Of a stretch of DNA of 64,000 bases, positions 9,461 through 18,543 are shown piece by piece (positions within the stretch are counted from its first letter, which is position 1; every line of letters starts with the position of its first letter). Source of the DNA: Sphingobacteriaceae bacterium DW12. GTDB lineage: Bacteria; Bacteroidota; Bacteroidia; Sphingobacteriales; Sphingobacteriaceae. The position numbers and the translations under genes are program-made. The DNA lies in assembly GCA_000783305.1 (NCBI GenBank), contig JROE01000002.1:434001-498000 (forward strand), written 5' to 3'. Under the pieces are notes generated by a model. That model did no database searches and was not told the DNA's origin. It was given only the letters and a program-made list of their open reading frames with translations.

Positions 9461-10006
9461 ATGAAAAAAGTAATTTTGAATTTAGCGGTGACTCTAGACG
9501 GATTCATCGAAGGTAGCAATGGCGAGGTAGATTGGTGTATAATGGATGAGGATATGGACTTCAATGCTTTTATCGAAAGTATAGATACCATGTTTTACGG
9601 AAGGGTGAGCTATGATAGTTGGGGAAATTTTCAACCCGAGGGGGATACAAGTCCGACTGAGCTTGCTATGTGGCAAGCCATACACTCCAAAAATAAATAT
9701 GTTTTCTCTAGTCAAAATAGACAAGATGAAAATGCAACATTCATCAATACAAACATTGCAGACACCATCGCCCAAATCAAACAGCAAGCAGGTAAGGACA
9801 TCTGGCTATATGGCGGGGCCAACCTTATTAAGACATTTATTCAATTGGCCCTTATTGACGTCTACAAGATATCCGTACACCCGGTAGTCTTAGGCAAAGG
9901 TAAGCCACTATTTGAAGACATACAAAAACGGATCGGACTAAAACTAATGGGCACCAGAATTTTTAAATCTGGAGTTATAGAGATCACCTACGAACCTGAA
10001 AATTAA
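9461..10006 (+). CDS. Dihydrofolate reductase / RibD C-terminal family protein
   Basis: This is a 181-residue protein of the DHFR-like fold. It begins with MKKVILNLAVTLDGFIEG, the standard start of this family, continues with EVDWCIMDEDMDFNAFIESI and YGRVSYDSWGNF, and has the NADPH-binding segment DIWLYGGANLIKTF (about 110-124) and SVHPVVLGKGKPLFEDI near the C-terminus. Members are annotated as YwjB/YyaP-like reductases; the physiological substrate is unknown and true folate reduction is unlikely. It has its own leader of 154 bp after the AraC gene and is followed by a terminator-like hairpin. Confidence 0.9.
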   Translation: MKKVILNLAVTLDGFIEGSNGEVDWCIMDEDMDFNAFIESIDTMFYGRVSYDSWGNFQPEGDTSPTELAMWQAIHSKNKYVFSSQNRQDENATFINTNIADTIAQIKQQAGKDIWLYGGANLIKTFIQLALIDVYKISVHPVVLGKGKPLFEDIQKRIGLKLMGTRIFKSGVIEITYEPEN

Positions 10007-10014
10007 ATATCTAG

Positions 10015-10045
10015 CACAGCCTTCCCATATCATTCGAAGGCTGTG
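10015..10045 (+). terminator. Terminator-like hairpin after the DHFR-family gene
   Basis: A perfect 10-bp stem (CACAGCCTTC at 10015-10024, GAAGGCTGTG at 10036-10045) with an 11-nt loop starts 8 bp after the stop codon. The following TCTGTTAGT is only weakly U-rich, so termination efficiency is uncertain. Confidence 0.55.
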
Positions 10046-10459
10046 TCTGTTAGTACACCAGATTTCTGCTGATATACCCCCTCTTGTAGATATCCTTATT
10101 GCGATAGCATTTCGATAGGCATTTACCTCGCTGTGTGAGATGTTTTCAGTAATCTTTCTCGAGATTACTAATACCCATTTATAAAGTGCTCACAAACTGT
10201 ATATACCTTGAAGAGCCAAAATATTGACTTAAGCCACTAGACTAATTACTGTAAAAGTTCAAAATTGTATTTCGATGAAGAATTTTAGACGATCTTAACG
10301 TCATTTAGTTTGCTGATATTTGTTACAGAGCTACCTCCAGATATTAATATTTTATTCACTTAATGAATGTCCAAAACATCTCTTTTCAGAACGCACGATA
10401 AAGAAACTAAAAGAAATAAAAGAAAAGAAGACGAAAGCAATGTGATATTTGAAAAGGTA
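10046..10459. other. Gene-free stretch between DHFR-family gene and second sigma gene
   Basis: I find no open frame with coding character and no RNA gene in these 414 bases. The sequence is AT-rich with no long repeat. The promoter of the next gene lies at its right end. Confidence 0.4.
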
Positions 10460-10491
10460 TTTGTATAGCCAATCATTTTCGATTATATTTG
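10460..10491 (+). promoter_or_regulatory. Predicted promoter of the locus 2 sigma gene
   Basis: TTTG (10460-10463), a 20-bp spacer and TATATTTG (10484-10491) form an exact Bacteroidota -33/-7 pair. It leaves a leader of about 100 nt before the ATG at 10602. Confidence 0.6.
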
Positions 10492-10601
10492 GTTGACCAT
10501 TGTATCAACTTGACTCGAAACACAACTTATTCTTTTATTAAACTGGACTTAACCCCGATTTAATAACAAGACCTTACCTTTATAAAGACTAATTGCTTAG
10601 T

Positions 10602-11204
10602 ATGCCAGACAATACCCTAATATATCAAACTAATATACATTTACGAAACGGCGATCATGACTCTTTTATGGATGTGTACAATCAGTATGCGAAGATGTTA
10701 TATCATTTTTTAAAAAAATATATTCAAGATTCCCATACTGTCGATGACATGGTACACGATACATTTTTTAATCTGTGGCGATCCAGAGAACGTATTGAAT
10801 TGACACGACCTATTCAAAACTATCTATTCCGCATTGCGCGGAATGTAGTTTACGACGAACTAAAGAAGCAGATAAGACAATCAGATGCGATGCTTACCTT
10901 AAAGTACGAAGGCGAGCTAAGGGCGACAGCATATAGCGTTGATAACGCTATACTTGAAAATGAATACGATGCAATTTATGATTTAGCAATCAACAGACTT
11001 CCACCACAACGCAAAAAAATATTCAGAATGCACCGAGAGGAAGGACTAAGTCATAAAGAAATTGCAGAATTTCTCGATATATCTCCCAACACAGTAAAAG
11101 AACATATGTCTTTAGCCATGAAATCCATCAAAGATTACATTGCTAAAGACCATGATATGATACTAAAACTTTGGATTGTCTACATCCTCATTGGCAGGTC
11201 TTAG
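10602..11204 (+). CDS. FecI-type ECF RNA polymerase sigma factor (locus 2, displaced)
   Basis: This 200-residue ECF sigma factor has region 2 (DSHTVDDMVHDTFFNLWRSR) and region 4 (LPPQRKKIFRMHREEGLSHK, then EIAEFLDISPNTVKEHMSLA). An in-frame TTG lies 9 bp upstream of the ATG used here; the ATG (MPDNTLIYQ) is preferred. It is convergent with the last gene of the locus 2 SusCD operon, whose FecR gene is about 8 kb away at the other end. It is the natural partner of that FecR by proximity, but this pairing is inference; an unlinked sigma factor elsewhere cannot be excluded. Confidence 0.93.
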   Translation: MPDNTLIYQTNIHLRNGDHDSFMDVYNQYAKMLYHFLKKYIQDSHTVDDMVHDTFFNLWRSRERIELTRPIQNYLFRIARNVVYDELKKQIRQSDAMLTLKYEGELRATAYSVDNAILENEYDAIYDLAINRLPPQRKKIFRMHREEGLSHKEIAEFLDISPNTVKEHMSLAMKSIKDYIAKDHDMILKLWIVYILIGRS

Positions 11205-11248
11205 CCTTCCCTACTGCTTCATCTCGCCATAATACATACAAAGGACGA

Positions 11249-12067
11249 TTAATTGACTGTAAATGTTGCCATCACTGGGAAATGATCGGACTCTTTGTTG
11301 GCCCAGTTATATACACTATATAGTTTAGTCGTGAATGCAGTCAGTGGAGCGTACATAATATAGTCAATTGTGCGGTTTGGATTATCCGTTGGAAAGGTAA
11401 ACTGACTACAATTACTATTGAGGCACCCCAAAGCAAAATGAGTACGTAATATGTTAATTGGATTAGATGTCGGTAATGCATTAAAATCTGACCCCACAAT
11501 AACTGGTCTATCAAAGGATTTAGCCAGTGCCACAAAATCACTAGCCTGTTTTACACGATTTCTTTCGTCACCAAGATGATCAAAATGGGTGCTTATGAAG
11601 TAAAAATTCTTGTCAGACTTTTCGACTAGCACTCGTGCAACTGACCGCCTTTCACCTCCTAAAGCTGGGTCCACTTCCAAATTAAATGCTTTTTTCTCTT
11701 TTACGGGCAGTTTGGACAACACAGCATCCCCATACTCTCCCCCGTAAACATCAATCGCTTTCGCAAAAAAGTAATCCATTCCTGTCAAAGCAGCTAATTC
11801 TTTAGCAACATCACCATTTTTTGCGTTTCGAGTAGTAAACTTATCCACTTCTTGCAAGGCAACTAAATCAGGATCAGCCCTTTTAATAACTTCTGCAATC
11901 TGCGTTAAATCTGGAATCCCTCCGCTTCTCGCCCCATAAATATTGTATGTCATGACCTTCACTGTGATATCTTCTTCTTTAGGAGGTTCAACTTGAGGCT
12001 CGTGAGTTGAGCTCTTGCCACAAGAATAAAGAATGAGTATAAGTATAAGTGCTTTTGTAATTTTCAT
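11249..12067 (-). CDS. Secreted endonuclease/exonuclease/phosphatase-family lipoprotein
   Basis: The 272-residue protein has a lipoprotein signal (ILILYSCGKS, Cys16) and then the EEP (DNase I-like) fold. The family motifs are present: VMTYNIYG (about 38-45), DLVALQEVDKF with the metal-binding Glu, STHFDHLGDE, VIVGSDFNALPTS with the Asp/Asn pair, and the C-terminal SDHFPVMATF with the catalytic Asp-His. Enzymes of this fold cut nucleic acids, phosphoinositides or sphingomyelin, so the exact phosphoester substrate is unknown. It is the last gene of the locus 2 operon, 60 bp after the DUF1735 gene with a hairpin in between, and is probably exposed at the cell surface or in the periplasm. Confidence 0.93.
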   Translation of the reverse strand: MKITKALILILILYSCGKSSTHEPQVEPPKEEDITVKVMTYNIYGARSGGIPDLTQIAEVIKRADPDLVALQEVDKFTTRNAKNGDVAKELAALTGMDYFFAKAIDVYGGEYGDAVLSKLPVKEKKAFNLEVDPALGGERRSVARVLVEKSDKNFYFISTHFDHLGDERNRVKQASDFVALAKSFDRPVIVGSDFNALPTSNPINILRTHFALGCLNSNCSQFTFPTDNPNRTIDYIMYAPLTAFTTKLYSVYNWANKESDHFPVMATFTVN

Positions 12068-12086
12068 ATGATATTAATTTTTAACA

Positions 12087-12114
12087 GAGGCTGTAGTTTG
12101 CCAACTACAGCCTC
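12087..12114 (-). terminator. 12-bp stem hairpin between DUF1735 and EEP genes
   Basis: GAGGCTGTAGTT (12087-12098) pairs perfectly with AACTACAGCCTC (12103-12114) around a 4-nt loop. The minus-strand flank TGTTAAAAATT has only a short T run. It may cause partial termination and so lower expression of the distal EEP gene. Confidence 0.5.
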
Positions 12115-12127
12115 AAAGTTATTGATT

Positions 12128-13129
12128 TTAGAAAGCAACCAATTCTGCAATAGCTGTAGTGTCTCCATTGCCCGCACTGCTCAACACCGTCACCTTAAAG
12201 TAACGGCACACAAGGCTCTTCTCAAAATACATCGTAGCAGAAGTATCCTCAGAAGATGCAGCAATTGAATAGAGTCCTGCATCACGCCATGATGTCCCAT
12301 CATCGCTGACTTCTATACGAACATTCTTAGGAAATAGATAAGCGTTACTAGCACCTCGTCGACCAAACAGTGTAATCCCATGAAGCAGGTGTTCCATATG
12401 CATATCGATGGTTACATAATGCGGATGAGGGGGACGCCAATTGTTTACTCTTCTATATGTCGAAAGCCAACAAGTCGATACATCACCATCGATACAATAG
12501 GGAGCCCTACCTCCAATTGCGTCATAATCATCATCGGAAAAATCATGGACAGTCCAACCTGTCAAGGGTATCGGTACAAATGGGTTCGTTTCATAAAAAC
12601 CATTCACTATAAAATAGGTTGTTTCCAATCCGTCTGCAACAGGAATGTTTGGTTGCACACTATTAATATGAATAGGGATAAGATAGCTCTTCGTACCTGC
12701 TAGTTTCAAGGCATTTATCTCTAAAGCTGTTGAATTACTACCGGCATGCCCAGCCGCAATTGTCACGCTAGGTGAAGTCATCCTATAACTGTCCTGAGGA
12801 GGCAACTCATAGTTAGTATTATTCTGTTCATTGTATGCAGTGATGATAGCTTGATCGATCTGAAAACCTACTTCTATATTCTGAGTAGCCAAGTCAAGTC
12901 CGCCATATCCCGCTCCAAAAGGCAGACTCACCCATTCATCTTTAATGGGCAGAGATTTATTAACGACCCCATTACTCGCCAATTGCATAAATACTTTTGA
13001 ATACGATTGGGAATTTTCGATCGGATATTCCGGCTTTTTACAACTTCCTAAAAAAATAAGGATTGCCAAACAAAGAAGGCCCAGCGCCTTTGCGGCATCC
13101 AGGATATGTTGATTGATATTAAACTGCAT
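12128..13129 (-). CDS. DUF1735 and F5/8-type C (discoidin) domain lipoprotein
   Basis: This is a surface lipoprotein (FLGSC, Cys30 from the chosen start) with a DUF1735-type Ig-like domain in the first half (SKVFMQLASNGVVNKSLPIK, then SVTIAAGHAGSNSTALEINA) and a discoidin-like F5/8-C domain in the second half (IDGDVSTCWLS, HYVTIDMHMEHLLHGITLFG, NVRIEVSDDGTSW, CRYFKVTV). Such proteins sit third in many SusCD loci and bind glycans. The frame continues upstream to an ATG at 13165 that overlaps the SusD stop by one base; I chose the ATG at 13129 because it starts directly at a lipoprotein signal and follows an A-rich leader. Confidence 0.88.
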   Translation of the reverse strand: MQFNINQHILDAAKALGLLCLAILIFLGSCKKPEYPIENSQSYSKVFMQLASNGVVNKSLPIKDEWVSLPFGAGYGGLDLATQNIEVGFQIDQAIITAYNEQNNTNYELPPQDSYRMTSPSVTIAAGHAGSNSTALEINALKLAGTKSYLIPIHINSVQPNIPVADGLETTYFIVNGFYETNPFVPIPLTGWTVHDFSDDDYDAIGGRAPYCIDGDVSTCWLSTYRRVNNWRPPHPHYVTIDMHMEHLLHGITLFGRRGASNAYLFPKNVRIEVSDDGTSWRDAGLYSIAASSEDTSATMYFEKSLVCRYFKVTVLSSAGNGDTTAIAELVAF

Positions 13130-13164
13130 AAATGTAATTTTTAGTATTTTACGATATCTTTTCA

Positions 13165-15030
13165 TTACCACCCTGGGTTTTGCACAAGATTTATATTTCT
13201 CTGTATCTCCGTCTGTGGAATGGGAAAGAAATAGAAGCTTTTACGGAATACCCTGTTTTCGAAACGTGTCCGCTTAAAGAACGCTAGATCCGTATTAGAG
13301 GTCCCGCCCTCTGCATTCATCCCGTAAAATGGGCCCGAATCTGTCTGTTCGGCAATTTTCCAACGACGGGTATCAAAATACCTCAAATGCTCCATCGTCA
13401 GCTCAATTCTACGCTCTGCACGAATGTGTGTGCGCATATCATTTTGAGGTAAGCCTGCAGCTAATGCCGGAATTCCTCCACGTTCGCGAATCTGATTTAA
13501 GTATTTCAAAATATCTGGATGATCGGGGGTAACCTCGTTCAATGCCTCCACGTAGTTCAACAAAATTTCAGCATATCGCATCATAACATAGGGTCTTGCG
13601 ACATTATTCTGTGTTGGATGATAGGTCGGAGAGATATTTTTACGAAACAAATAACCAGTCTCTGTATAATCATGCGAGCCTCCTTTACCAGATTCACCTG
13701 TATAATAGAGACCTACCTCTCTGACACCAAGGCTGGATGTTGTATTAATCCAATCACTGCCACTATAAGTTATCGTTGCATAAAACCTTGGTTCACGGTT
13801 AACGTACATATTGAAGGTATTTTTTTGACGTGTAGCACCAGGAGCCATGAAATTAACAAAACCTATTTCAGAATAACCGCTTGCAGAATTGATAACTGGA
13901 TTTCCATCTGCAGTATAACTTGTAATTGGAGCCTCACCGTTGACCATCCTGTAGGTGTCTATCAATTGTTGTGTGGGTCCCATTGAAGCATATCCCCCTG
14001 CCAAACGAGGAGTACTTGAACGCTGATAGCTTCCTAAAGAATTACTGTTGCGAGCCAATATCCATTCGATATTCCAAGAATCCAAAAAGACATCACGGTA
14101 AGACAGAAAGGCATCAATACTACCATTGGTCTTTAATTTCTTGTAAAGGCCAAGTTTACCAGACGACTCCGCATAATCGATAACAGCCTTAGCCGCTTCA
14201 GCGGCTTTAGTCCATTTAGAGACTTCAGCTGTCGCATTAAAAAGAGATGTGCCATCTACATTCGTGAACCCCCTATAATCCGGATTTCCGTTTACCAATG
14301 GACTTGCAGCATACAGGAGTACTTTGCTCTTAATAGCTCTACATAATACTTTGCTAGCTCTCCCCATATCATTTTCCAATACATTATCTCCATAATAATG
14401 TTCGACATCCAAGTCAGCCTCTGCTTGATTCAGCTCAGATACAATATAATCTACACACTCATCATAAGAACTTCTAGCTTTTTGCATCGTAGGATCGGTC
14501 AGCGGAAGATCTGGATTGATTTCTTCGTCACCAATAATTATGAAAGGACCATATTGTTTTAAAATCTCCGCATAGAAAAATGCCCGTAAAAATCGTGCTT
14601 CAGCCTTACGTCTTTTAATAAGAGCAACTCCTTCCCTCTCCTTCATAATCTCTACATTACCATCAATATTATTCATAAATGTGGTCGCTGTACGGATTCC
14701 TTTATAATAATGATCCCAAAAATTCCAATAATTGGATGATGCATTCCAGTTACCAAGATTTACTCGAAAAGGGTTATTTCGTTGCGATACGTCATTGTCA
14801 TCAGAAAGTACGTCCCAGGGTGTATCGTTGGTACGATGTGATTCGTCGCGTATGTGGTTGTAGGTATTCGCTAACCAAGATTCGGACAGGTCTCTGCGAT
14901 TAAAGACTTCTTCCAAAGTCAATCGATCATCGGGTACCTGATCTAAAAAATCCTTGTAACAAGAGATATTTAAGGTGAGAATCGTTGCTATAAACAATGA
15001 TTTTGTTAAAAAACTATATTTGAATTTCAT
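13165..15030 (-). CDS. SusD/RagB-family outer-membrane lipoprotein (locus 2)
   Basis: This SusD protein has a lipoprotein signal (TLNISCYKDFLDQVPDD) and the SusD features FLRAFFYAEILKQYGPFIII, LPLTDP and a C-terminal ERRIELTMEHLRYFDTRRW motif. It is about 621 residues, longer than the locus 1 copy, as in RagB-type proteins (SusD_3-like N-terminus plus RagB). The ATG at 15030 lies 10 bp after the SusC stop; in-frame ATGs further upstream (15054) overlap SusC and lack a signal-peptide start. It is probably co-transcribed with SusC and the DUF1735 lipoprotein. Confidence 0.95.
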   Translation of the reverse strand: MKFKYSFLTKSLFIATILTLNISCYKDFLDQVPDDRLTLEEVFNRRDLSESWLANTYNHIRDESHRTNDTPWDVLSDDNDVSQRNNPFRVNLGNWNASSNYWNFWDHYYKGIRTATTFMNNIDGNVEIMKEREGVALIKRRKAEARFLRAFFYAEILKQYGPFIIIGDEEINPDLPLTDPTMQKARSSYDECVDYIVSELNQAEADLDVEHYYGDNVLENDMGRASKVLCRAIKSKVLLYAASPLVNGNPDYRGFTNVDGTSLFNATAEVSKWTKAAEAAKAVIDYAESSGKLGLYKKLKTNGSIDAFLSYRDVFLDSWNIEWILARNSNSLGSYQRSSTPRLAGGYASMGPTQQLIDTYRMVNGEAPITSYTADGNPVINSASGYSEIGFVNFMAPGATRQKNTFNMYVNREPRFYATITYSGSDWINTTSSLGVREVGLYYTGESGKGGSHDYTETGYLFRKNISPTYHPTQNNVARPYVMMRYAEILLNYVEALNEVTPDHPDILKYLNQIRERGGIPALAAGLPQNDMRTHIRAERRIELTMEHLRYFDTRRWKIAEQTDSGPFYGMNAEGGTSNTDLAFFKRTRFENRVFRKSFYFFPIPQTEIQRNINLVQNPGW

Positions 15031-15040
15031 AATTAGCATA

Positions 15041-18000
15041 TTAAAAATTAACATTCAATCCCAGAGAGTATGTCTTGACATTAGGATAACGTGTACCGCG
15101 CCCGTCTCCTAATTCCACATCCCAAAATTTAAAAGGACTCCAAGTAAATAAGTTATACCCTGCAAAAAAGATATTAGCATTTGATATTTTCACAGGTTGA
15201 AGTAGATTAGAAGGAAGTTGGTACGTCAGCTGGAGATCTTTCAAACGAATATATCGCCCATTCTTAACCCACCAAGTACTGGTAGCATAGTTGCTATTCG
15301 GGCTTCCATCAGATAATCTAGGATAAAAAGCATCCTGGCGAGGGTTGTCAATAGTCCAACGATCTTCAATATTACTCAACAGATTACCTCTACTCATGGA
15401 GACCGAAAATGGCATCATACCTTCGCCGTTCATTAAGACATCCACATTGCCTACCCCCTGGAATAAAGTCGATAACGACAAGCTCTTGTAGCTGAAAGAG
15501 AAACCTAAGCCATATACCAATTCTGGAATAGTACCATATCCCATAGGCATGCGATCAAAATCATCTATCTTCCCATCACCGTTCACATCTTGAAATTTAA
15601 TATCTCCTGGTTTAACAATACCAGGATGCAATGGTCCATTGTTAATCTCGTCTTCAGATTCAAAAAGTCCAAGTGCCACAAGGCCCCAGCGTTGACTTAG
15701 TTTTTTTCCTTTTGCATCTAACCATGGATATAAGGGGGCTGGTTGATCATTCTCGACTACCTTATTCCTATTGTAGGTCACGTTTCCAAGAATTTGAAAA
15801 GAAAAGTCGGTAAACTTTTTATTCCAGGTCAAAGAAGCATCAAATCCTTTGTTATCAATAATTCCTAAGTTTCCGAATGGAGCACTCTGTAATCCTACAT
15901 AACTAGGCACATTTCCTCTTCTTAGAAAGATACCTTCCCTTCGTTCCTTAAAAAAATCCAACTGAAAGTTCAATTCATTATTTACAGTCTGTAAATCAAA
16001 GCCAAGATTGCTCTTCAACGAAGTTTCCCAAGTCACATTCACACCATATTCTCCGATGTTATATCCATCAAAAGTATTTCCCCTATCTTTTCCAAAGCTG
16101 TATCCAGTCCCTGGCTTAATCGTGGAAATATAGGCGAACCGGAGTTCGGATTCTCCACTTAGAATTTTACTGCTCCCGACTTTACCATGTGAAAAACGAA
16201 TCTTAGCTAGTTGAAACTTATCTTTGAGACCTTCAAAAAACTTCTCTTCGCTTAGCACCCATGCTACCCCCATCGAAGGAAAGAAGCCAAATCGATTTTG
16301 AGGAGCGAAGTTTTCTGATCCATTATATCCAAAATTTACCTCGGCAAAATATCTGTCGTCATAACTATACGTTCCCCGACCTGAAACTCCTAAAAAGCGA
16401 TAAGGAAGAGAGGTAATCAAATCACCTGCTTGTGAATTCAACATATCGCTTTTGTTAAAGAGCACCATACCTGTTGTCGTATGTTTTCCAAAATCACGTT
16501 TATAATTAAGGGCCCCTTCAAGATATATAGTACGCTCCCCCTGACTACTTCTTGCAAACTTAAGGAAGCGTTCTCCAACATAAGTTTGTTCGTATTGCAT
16601 CTCTCCATTTTCGTCTCGACCAATGGCTAAAAAGGAATCTGGTCTCTTCGTACGGCGCATGCTAGTATAATTGTAAACGTCAAAAGAAAACATCGCAGTG
16701 GCCGAAAGCCCCTTTGTGATAAATGGCAAATCCTGTGTGGCGCGAAGATTGGAGAACAACTGGTTTCTCCATTGGTTGGCGTATCCCGTTTGCGTCAAGT
16801 GTGCGTAGGGATTAACCAATCCTCCTGCTCGTTGATCAGGAATGGTTCCATTTTCAAAAACAATAGGATGAATCACTGGAGTGACTATCCAAGCATTCGC
16901 AAAAATATCACCCTGACCTGTAGCCGGGTAATTTGCATTAGCCAAATGTCCTTGAACACCCAACTCTATTTTTGTAAGTGTAGAAGGCTGTAAGGTTAGA
17001 TTGGAAGTCAAGTTATATCGTTTATAACCGACCTGCTGATTATAATTGACCAAGTCATCTTGCTTATACAATCCCACCTCATCAAAATAACTCAGACCTA
17101 CGTAATAAGTCGCACGATCGGAACCTCCATTTATATTGAGGTTACCCCTTCTCTGATGACCAAATTTATTGAACAGAGCGCCCATCCAGTCAACATTCGG
17201 ATATAGATAGGGATCCTCTCCACTAGCTGTTTTCTGAATTCGCTCCTCACTATAAATAGGTGCTGCTCCCCTGTTCGTCAACGCTTCATTAGACATATGC
17301 ATATAGGTCAATCCGTCAGCAAATTCAGGAAGTTTGGTAAACTGAGTAAGCCCCTCATAATACCTAAAATTGAATTTTGGACGTCCGGAACTCCCTCGCT
17401 TTGTCTTAATAATTACAACACCATTTGCCCCACGAACGCCATATACTGCAGTAGACGCCGCATCTTTGAGCACTGTAAAGCTTTCAATATCCTCAGGGTC
17501 TACATTTTGCATATTCCGAGGTGTCCCATCTACCAATACCAAGGGAGCACTTAACCCCTGACTGAAAGTGGAAATTCCCCTTATCCAAATCCCCGCATCA
17601 TCAAACCCTGGCTCTCCCGTCCGTTGCACCGCTACAACACCTGCAATACGACCTGCTAATGCATTGGTCAAATTAGCAACGGGCACTTGCAGACTTTTGG
17701 CTTCAACAGTAGATTGGGCTCCCACCAGACTTATTTTCTTCTGGGTACCAAAGCCTACTACTACAACTTCATCCAATCCCGCAGCCGTTTCCTCTAGGAT
17801 CACTTCAAGAGATCGTTGGTTTGTCAACTTGATTTCCGTTGGTCTGTACCCTACACTTTGGAAGACTAATGTTGAAGAAACCGGCACTGCTAAAATAAAC
17901 TTACCATTGATATCGGTTGTCGTTCCTACACTAGGTTTGTCCTTCAAGATTACGGTGACTCCAGCCAAAGATTCACCTGAAGAGTTGGTAACAATTCCTG

Positions 18001-18406
18001 TCACTTCTTGTTGTTGGACTGCTGCCTCATTTCTTAAAGGCTGCTTCTTTAGAATCCTGACAAAATCATGTCTGACTTCAAAGGTCATGTTATGCGCACT
18101 TAACAGGTCTTTGAGAACAGATTCCGCCGACTTTCGCCCTTTATATTTTACACGTACATTTAAGTATTTTTCTTCATTATTATACGCTAATGGAATATAG
18201 AATTTGGTCTGTAACTGTTCGAAAGCCGATCGCAGGCTAACATTATCAAAATTGACATTTATGGTCTTTTTTAGCTCTTTTTGACCGTAGCTTTCATTGC
18301 TAGCCATGACGATACAGGTCGTAAGAAGAAGACACCCAAGCATACATGAGATACGCATAATCCGAGGGAGGTTAGGAAAATAATAAATACGTCTTTTTTT
18401 TTGCAT
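15041..18406 (-). CDS. SusC/RagA-family TonB-dependent transporter with STN domain (locus 2)
   Basis: The 1121-residue protein has a signal peptide (about 15-42, ending SNESYGQ), an STN domain (about 48-115, INVNFDNVSLRSAFEQLQ), a carboxypeptidase-like domain (about 133-208, VTGIVTNSSGESLAGVTVIL), a plug (about 215-330, with GLDEVVVVGFGTQKK and TVLKDAASTAVYGVRGANGV) and a beta barrel ending SLGLNVNF. The STN domain predicts FecR-coupled signalling, matching the FecR gene 138 bp upstream. A strong terminator hairpin stands between the two genes, so SusC probably has its own sigma-dependent promoter. Confidence 0.95.
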   Translation of the reverse strand: MQKKRRIYYFPNLPRIMRISCMLGCLLLTTCIVMASNESYGQKELKKTINVNFDNVSLRSAFEQLQTKFYIPLAYNNEEKYLNVRVKYKGRKSAESVLKDLLSAHNMTFEVRHDFVRILKKQPLRNEAAVQQQEVTGIVTNSSGESLAGVTVILKDKPSVGTTTDINGKFILAVPVSSTLVFQSVGYRPTEIKLTNQRSLEVILEETAAGLDEVVVVGFGTQKKISLVGAQSTVEAKSLQVPVANLTNALAGRIAGVVAVQRTGEPGFDDAGIWIRGISTFSQGLSAPLVLVDGTPRNMQNVDPEDIESFTVLKDAASTAVYGVRGANGVVIIKTKRGSSGRPKFNFRYYEGLTQFTKLPEFADGLTYMHMSNEALTNRGAAPIYSEERIQKTASGEDPYLYPNVDWMGALFNKFGHQRRGNLNINGGSDRATYYVGLSYFDEVGLYKQDDLVNYNQQVGYKRYNLTSNLTLQPSTLTKIELGVQGHLANANYPATGQGDIFANAWIVTPVIHPIVFENGTIPDQRAGGLVNPYAHLTQTGYANQWRNQLFSNLRATQDLPFITKGLSATAMFSFDVYNYTSMRRTKRPDSFLAIGRDENGEMQYEQTYVGERFLKFARSSQGERTIYLEGALNYKRDFGKHTTTGMVLFNKSDMLNSQAGDLITSLPYRFLGVSGRGTYSYDDRYFAEVNFGYNGSENFAPQNRFGFFPSMGVAWVLSEEKFFEGLKDKFQLAKIRFSHGKVGSSKILSGESELRFAYISTIKPGTGYSFGKDRGNTFDGYNIGEYGVNVTWETSLKSNLGFDLQTVNNELNFQLDFFKERREGIFLRRGNVPSYVGLQSAPFGNLGIIDNKGFDASLTWNKKFTDFSFQILGNVTYNRNKVVENDQPAPLYPWLDAKGKKLSQRWGLVALGLFESEDEINNGPLHPGIVKPGDIKFQDVNGDGKIDDFDRMPMGYGTIPELVYGLGFSFSYKSLSLSTLFQGVGNVDVLMNGEGMMPFSVSMSRGNLLSNIEDRWTIDNPRQDAFYPRLSDGSPNSNYATSTWWVKNGRYIRLKDLQLTYQLPSNLLQPVKISNANIFFAGYNLFTWSPFKFWDVELGDGRGTRYPNVKTYSLGLNVNF

Positions 18407-18494
18407 CTTTGCAATAATTAATAAAGGTTAAAACTTTGTTATTGAGCATGCTGTATATCAATAAGTTTCTCAGGCCAACTGATCTCAGCATCTT

Positions 18495-18532
18495 AGAAAA
18501 ACCAGGAGTGCCTAGCACTTCTGGGCTTTTTT
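18495..18532. terminator. Bidirectional terminator between fecR and susC, locus 2
   Basis: A 10-bp stem with one mismatch (CCAGGAGTGC at 18502-18511, GCACTTCTGG at 18515-18524) and a 3-nt loop is flanked by T runs on both strands (six T on +, five T on -). It has the classic form of a rho-independent terminator and would stop fecR transcription before susC. Confidence 0.75.
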
Positions 18533-18543
18533 AGGCATTTAAA

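Noticed and set aside
17568-18200. 210-codon plus-strand frame opposite the locus 2 SusC
   Set aside because: It is antisense to the plug and carboxypeptidase-like domains, and its residues show no motif.
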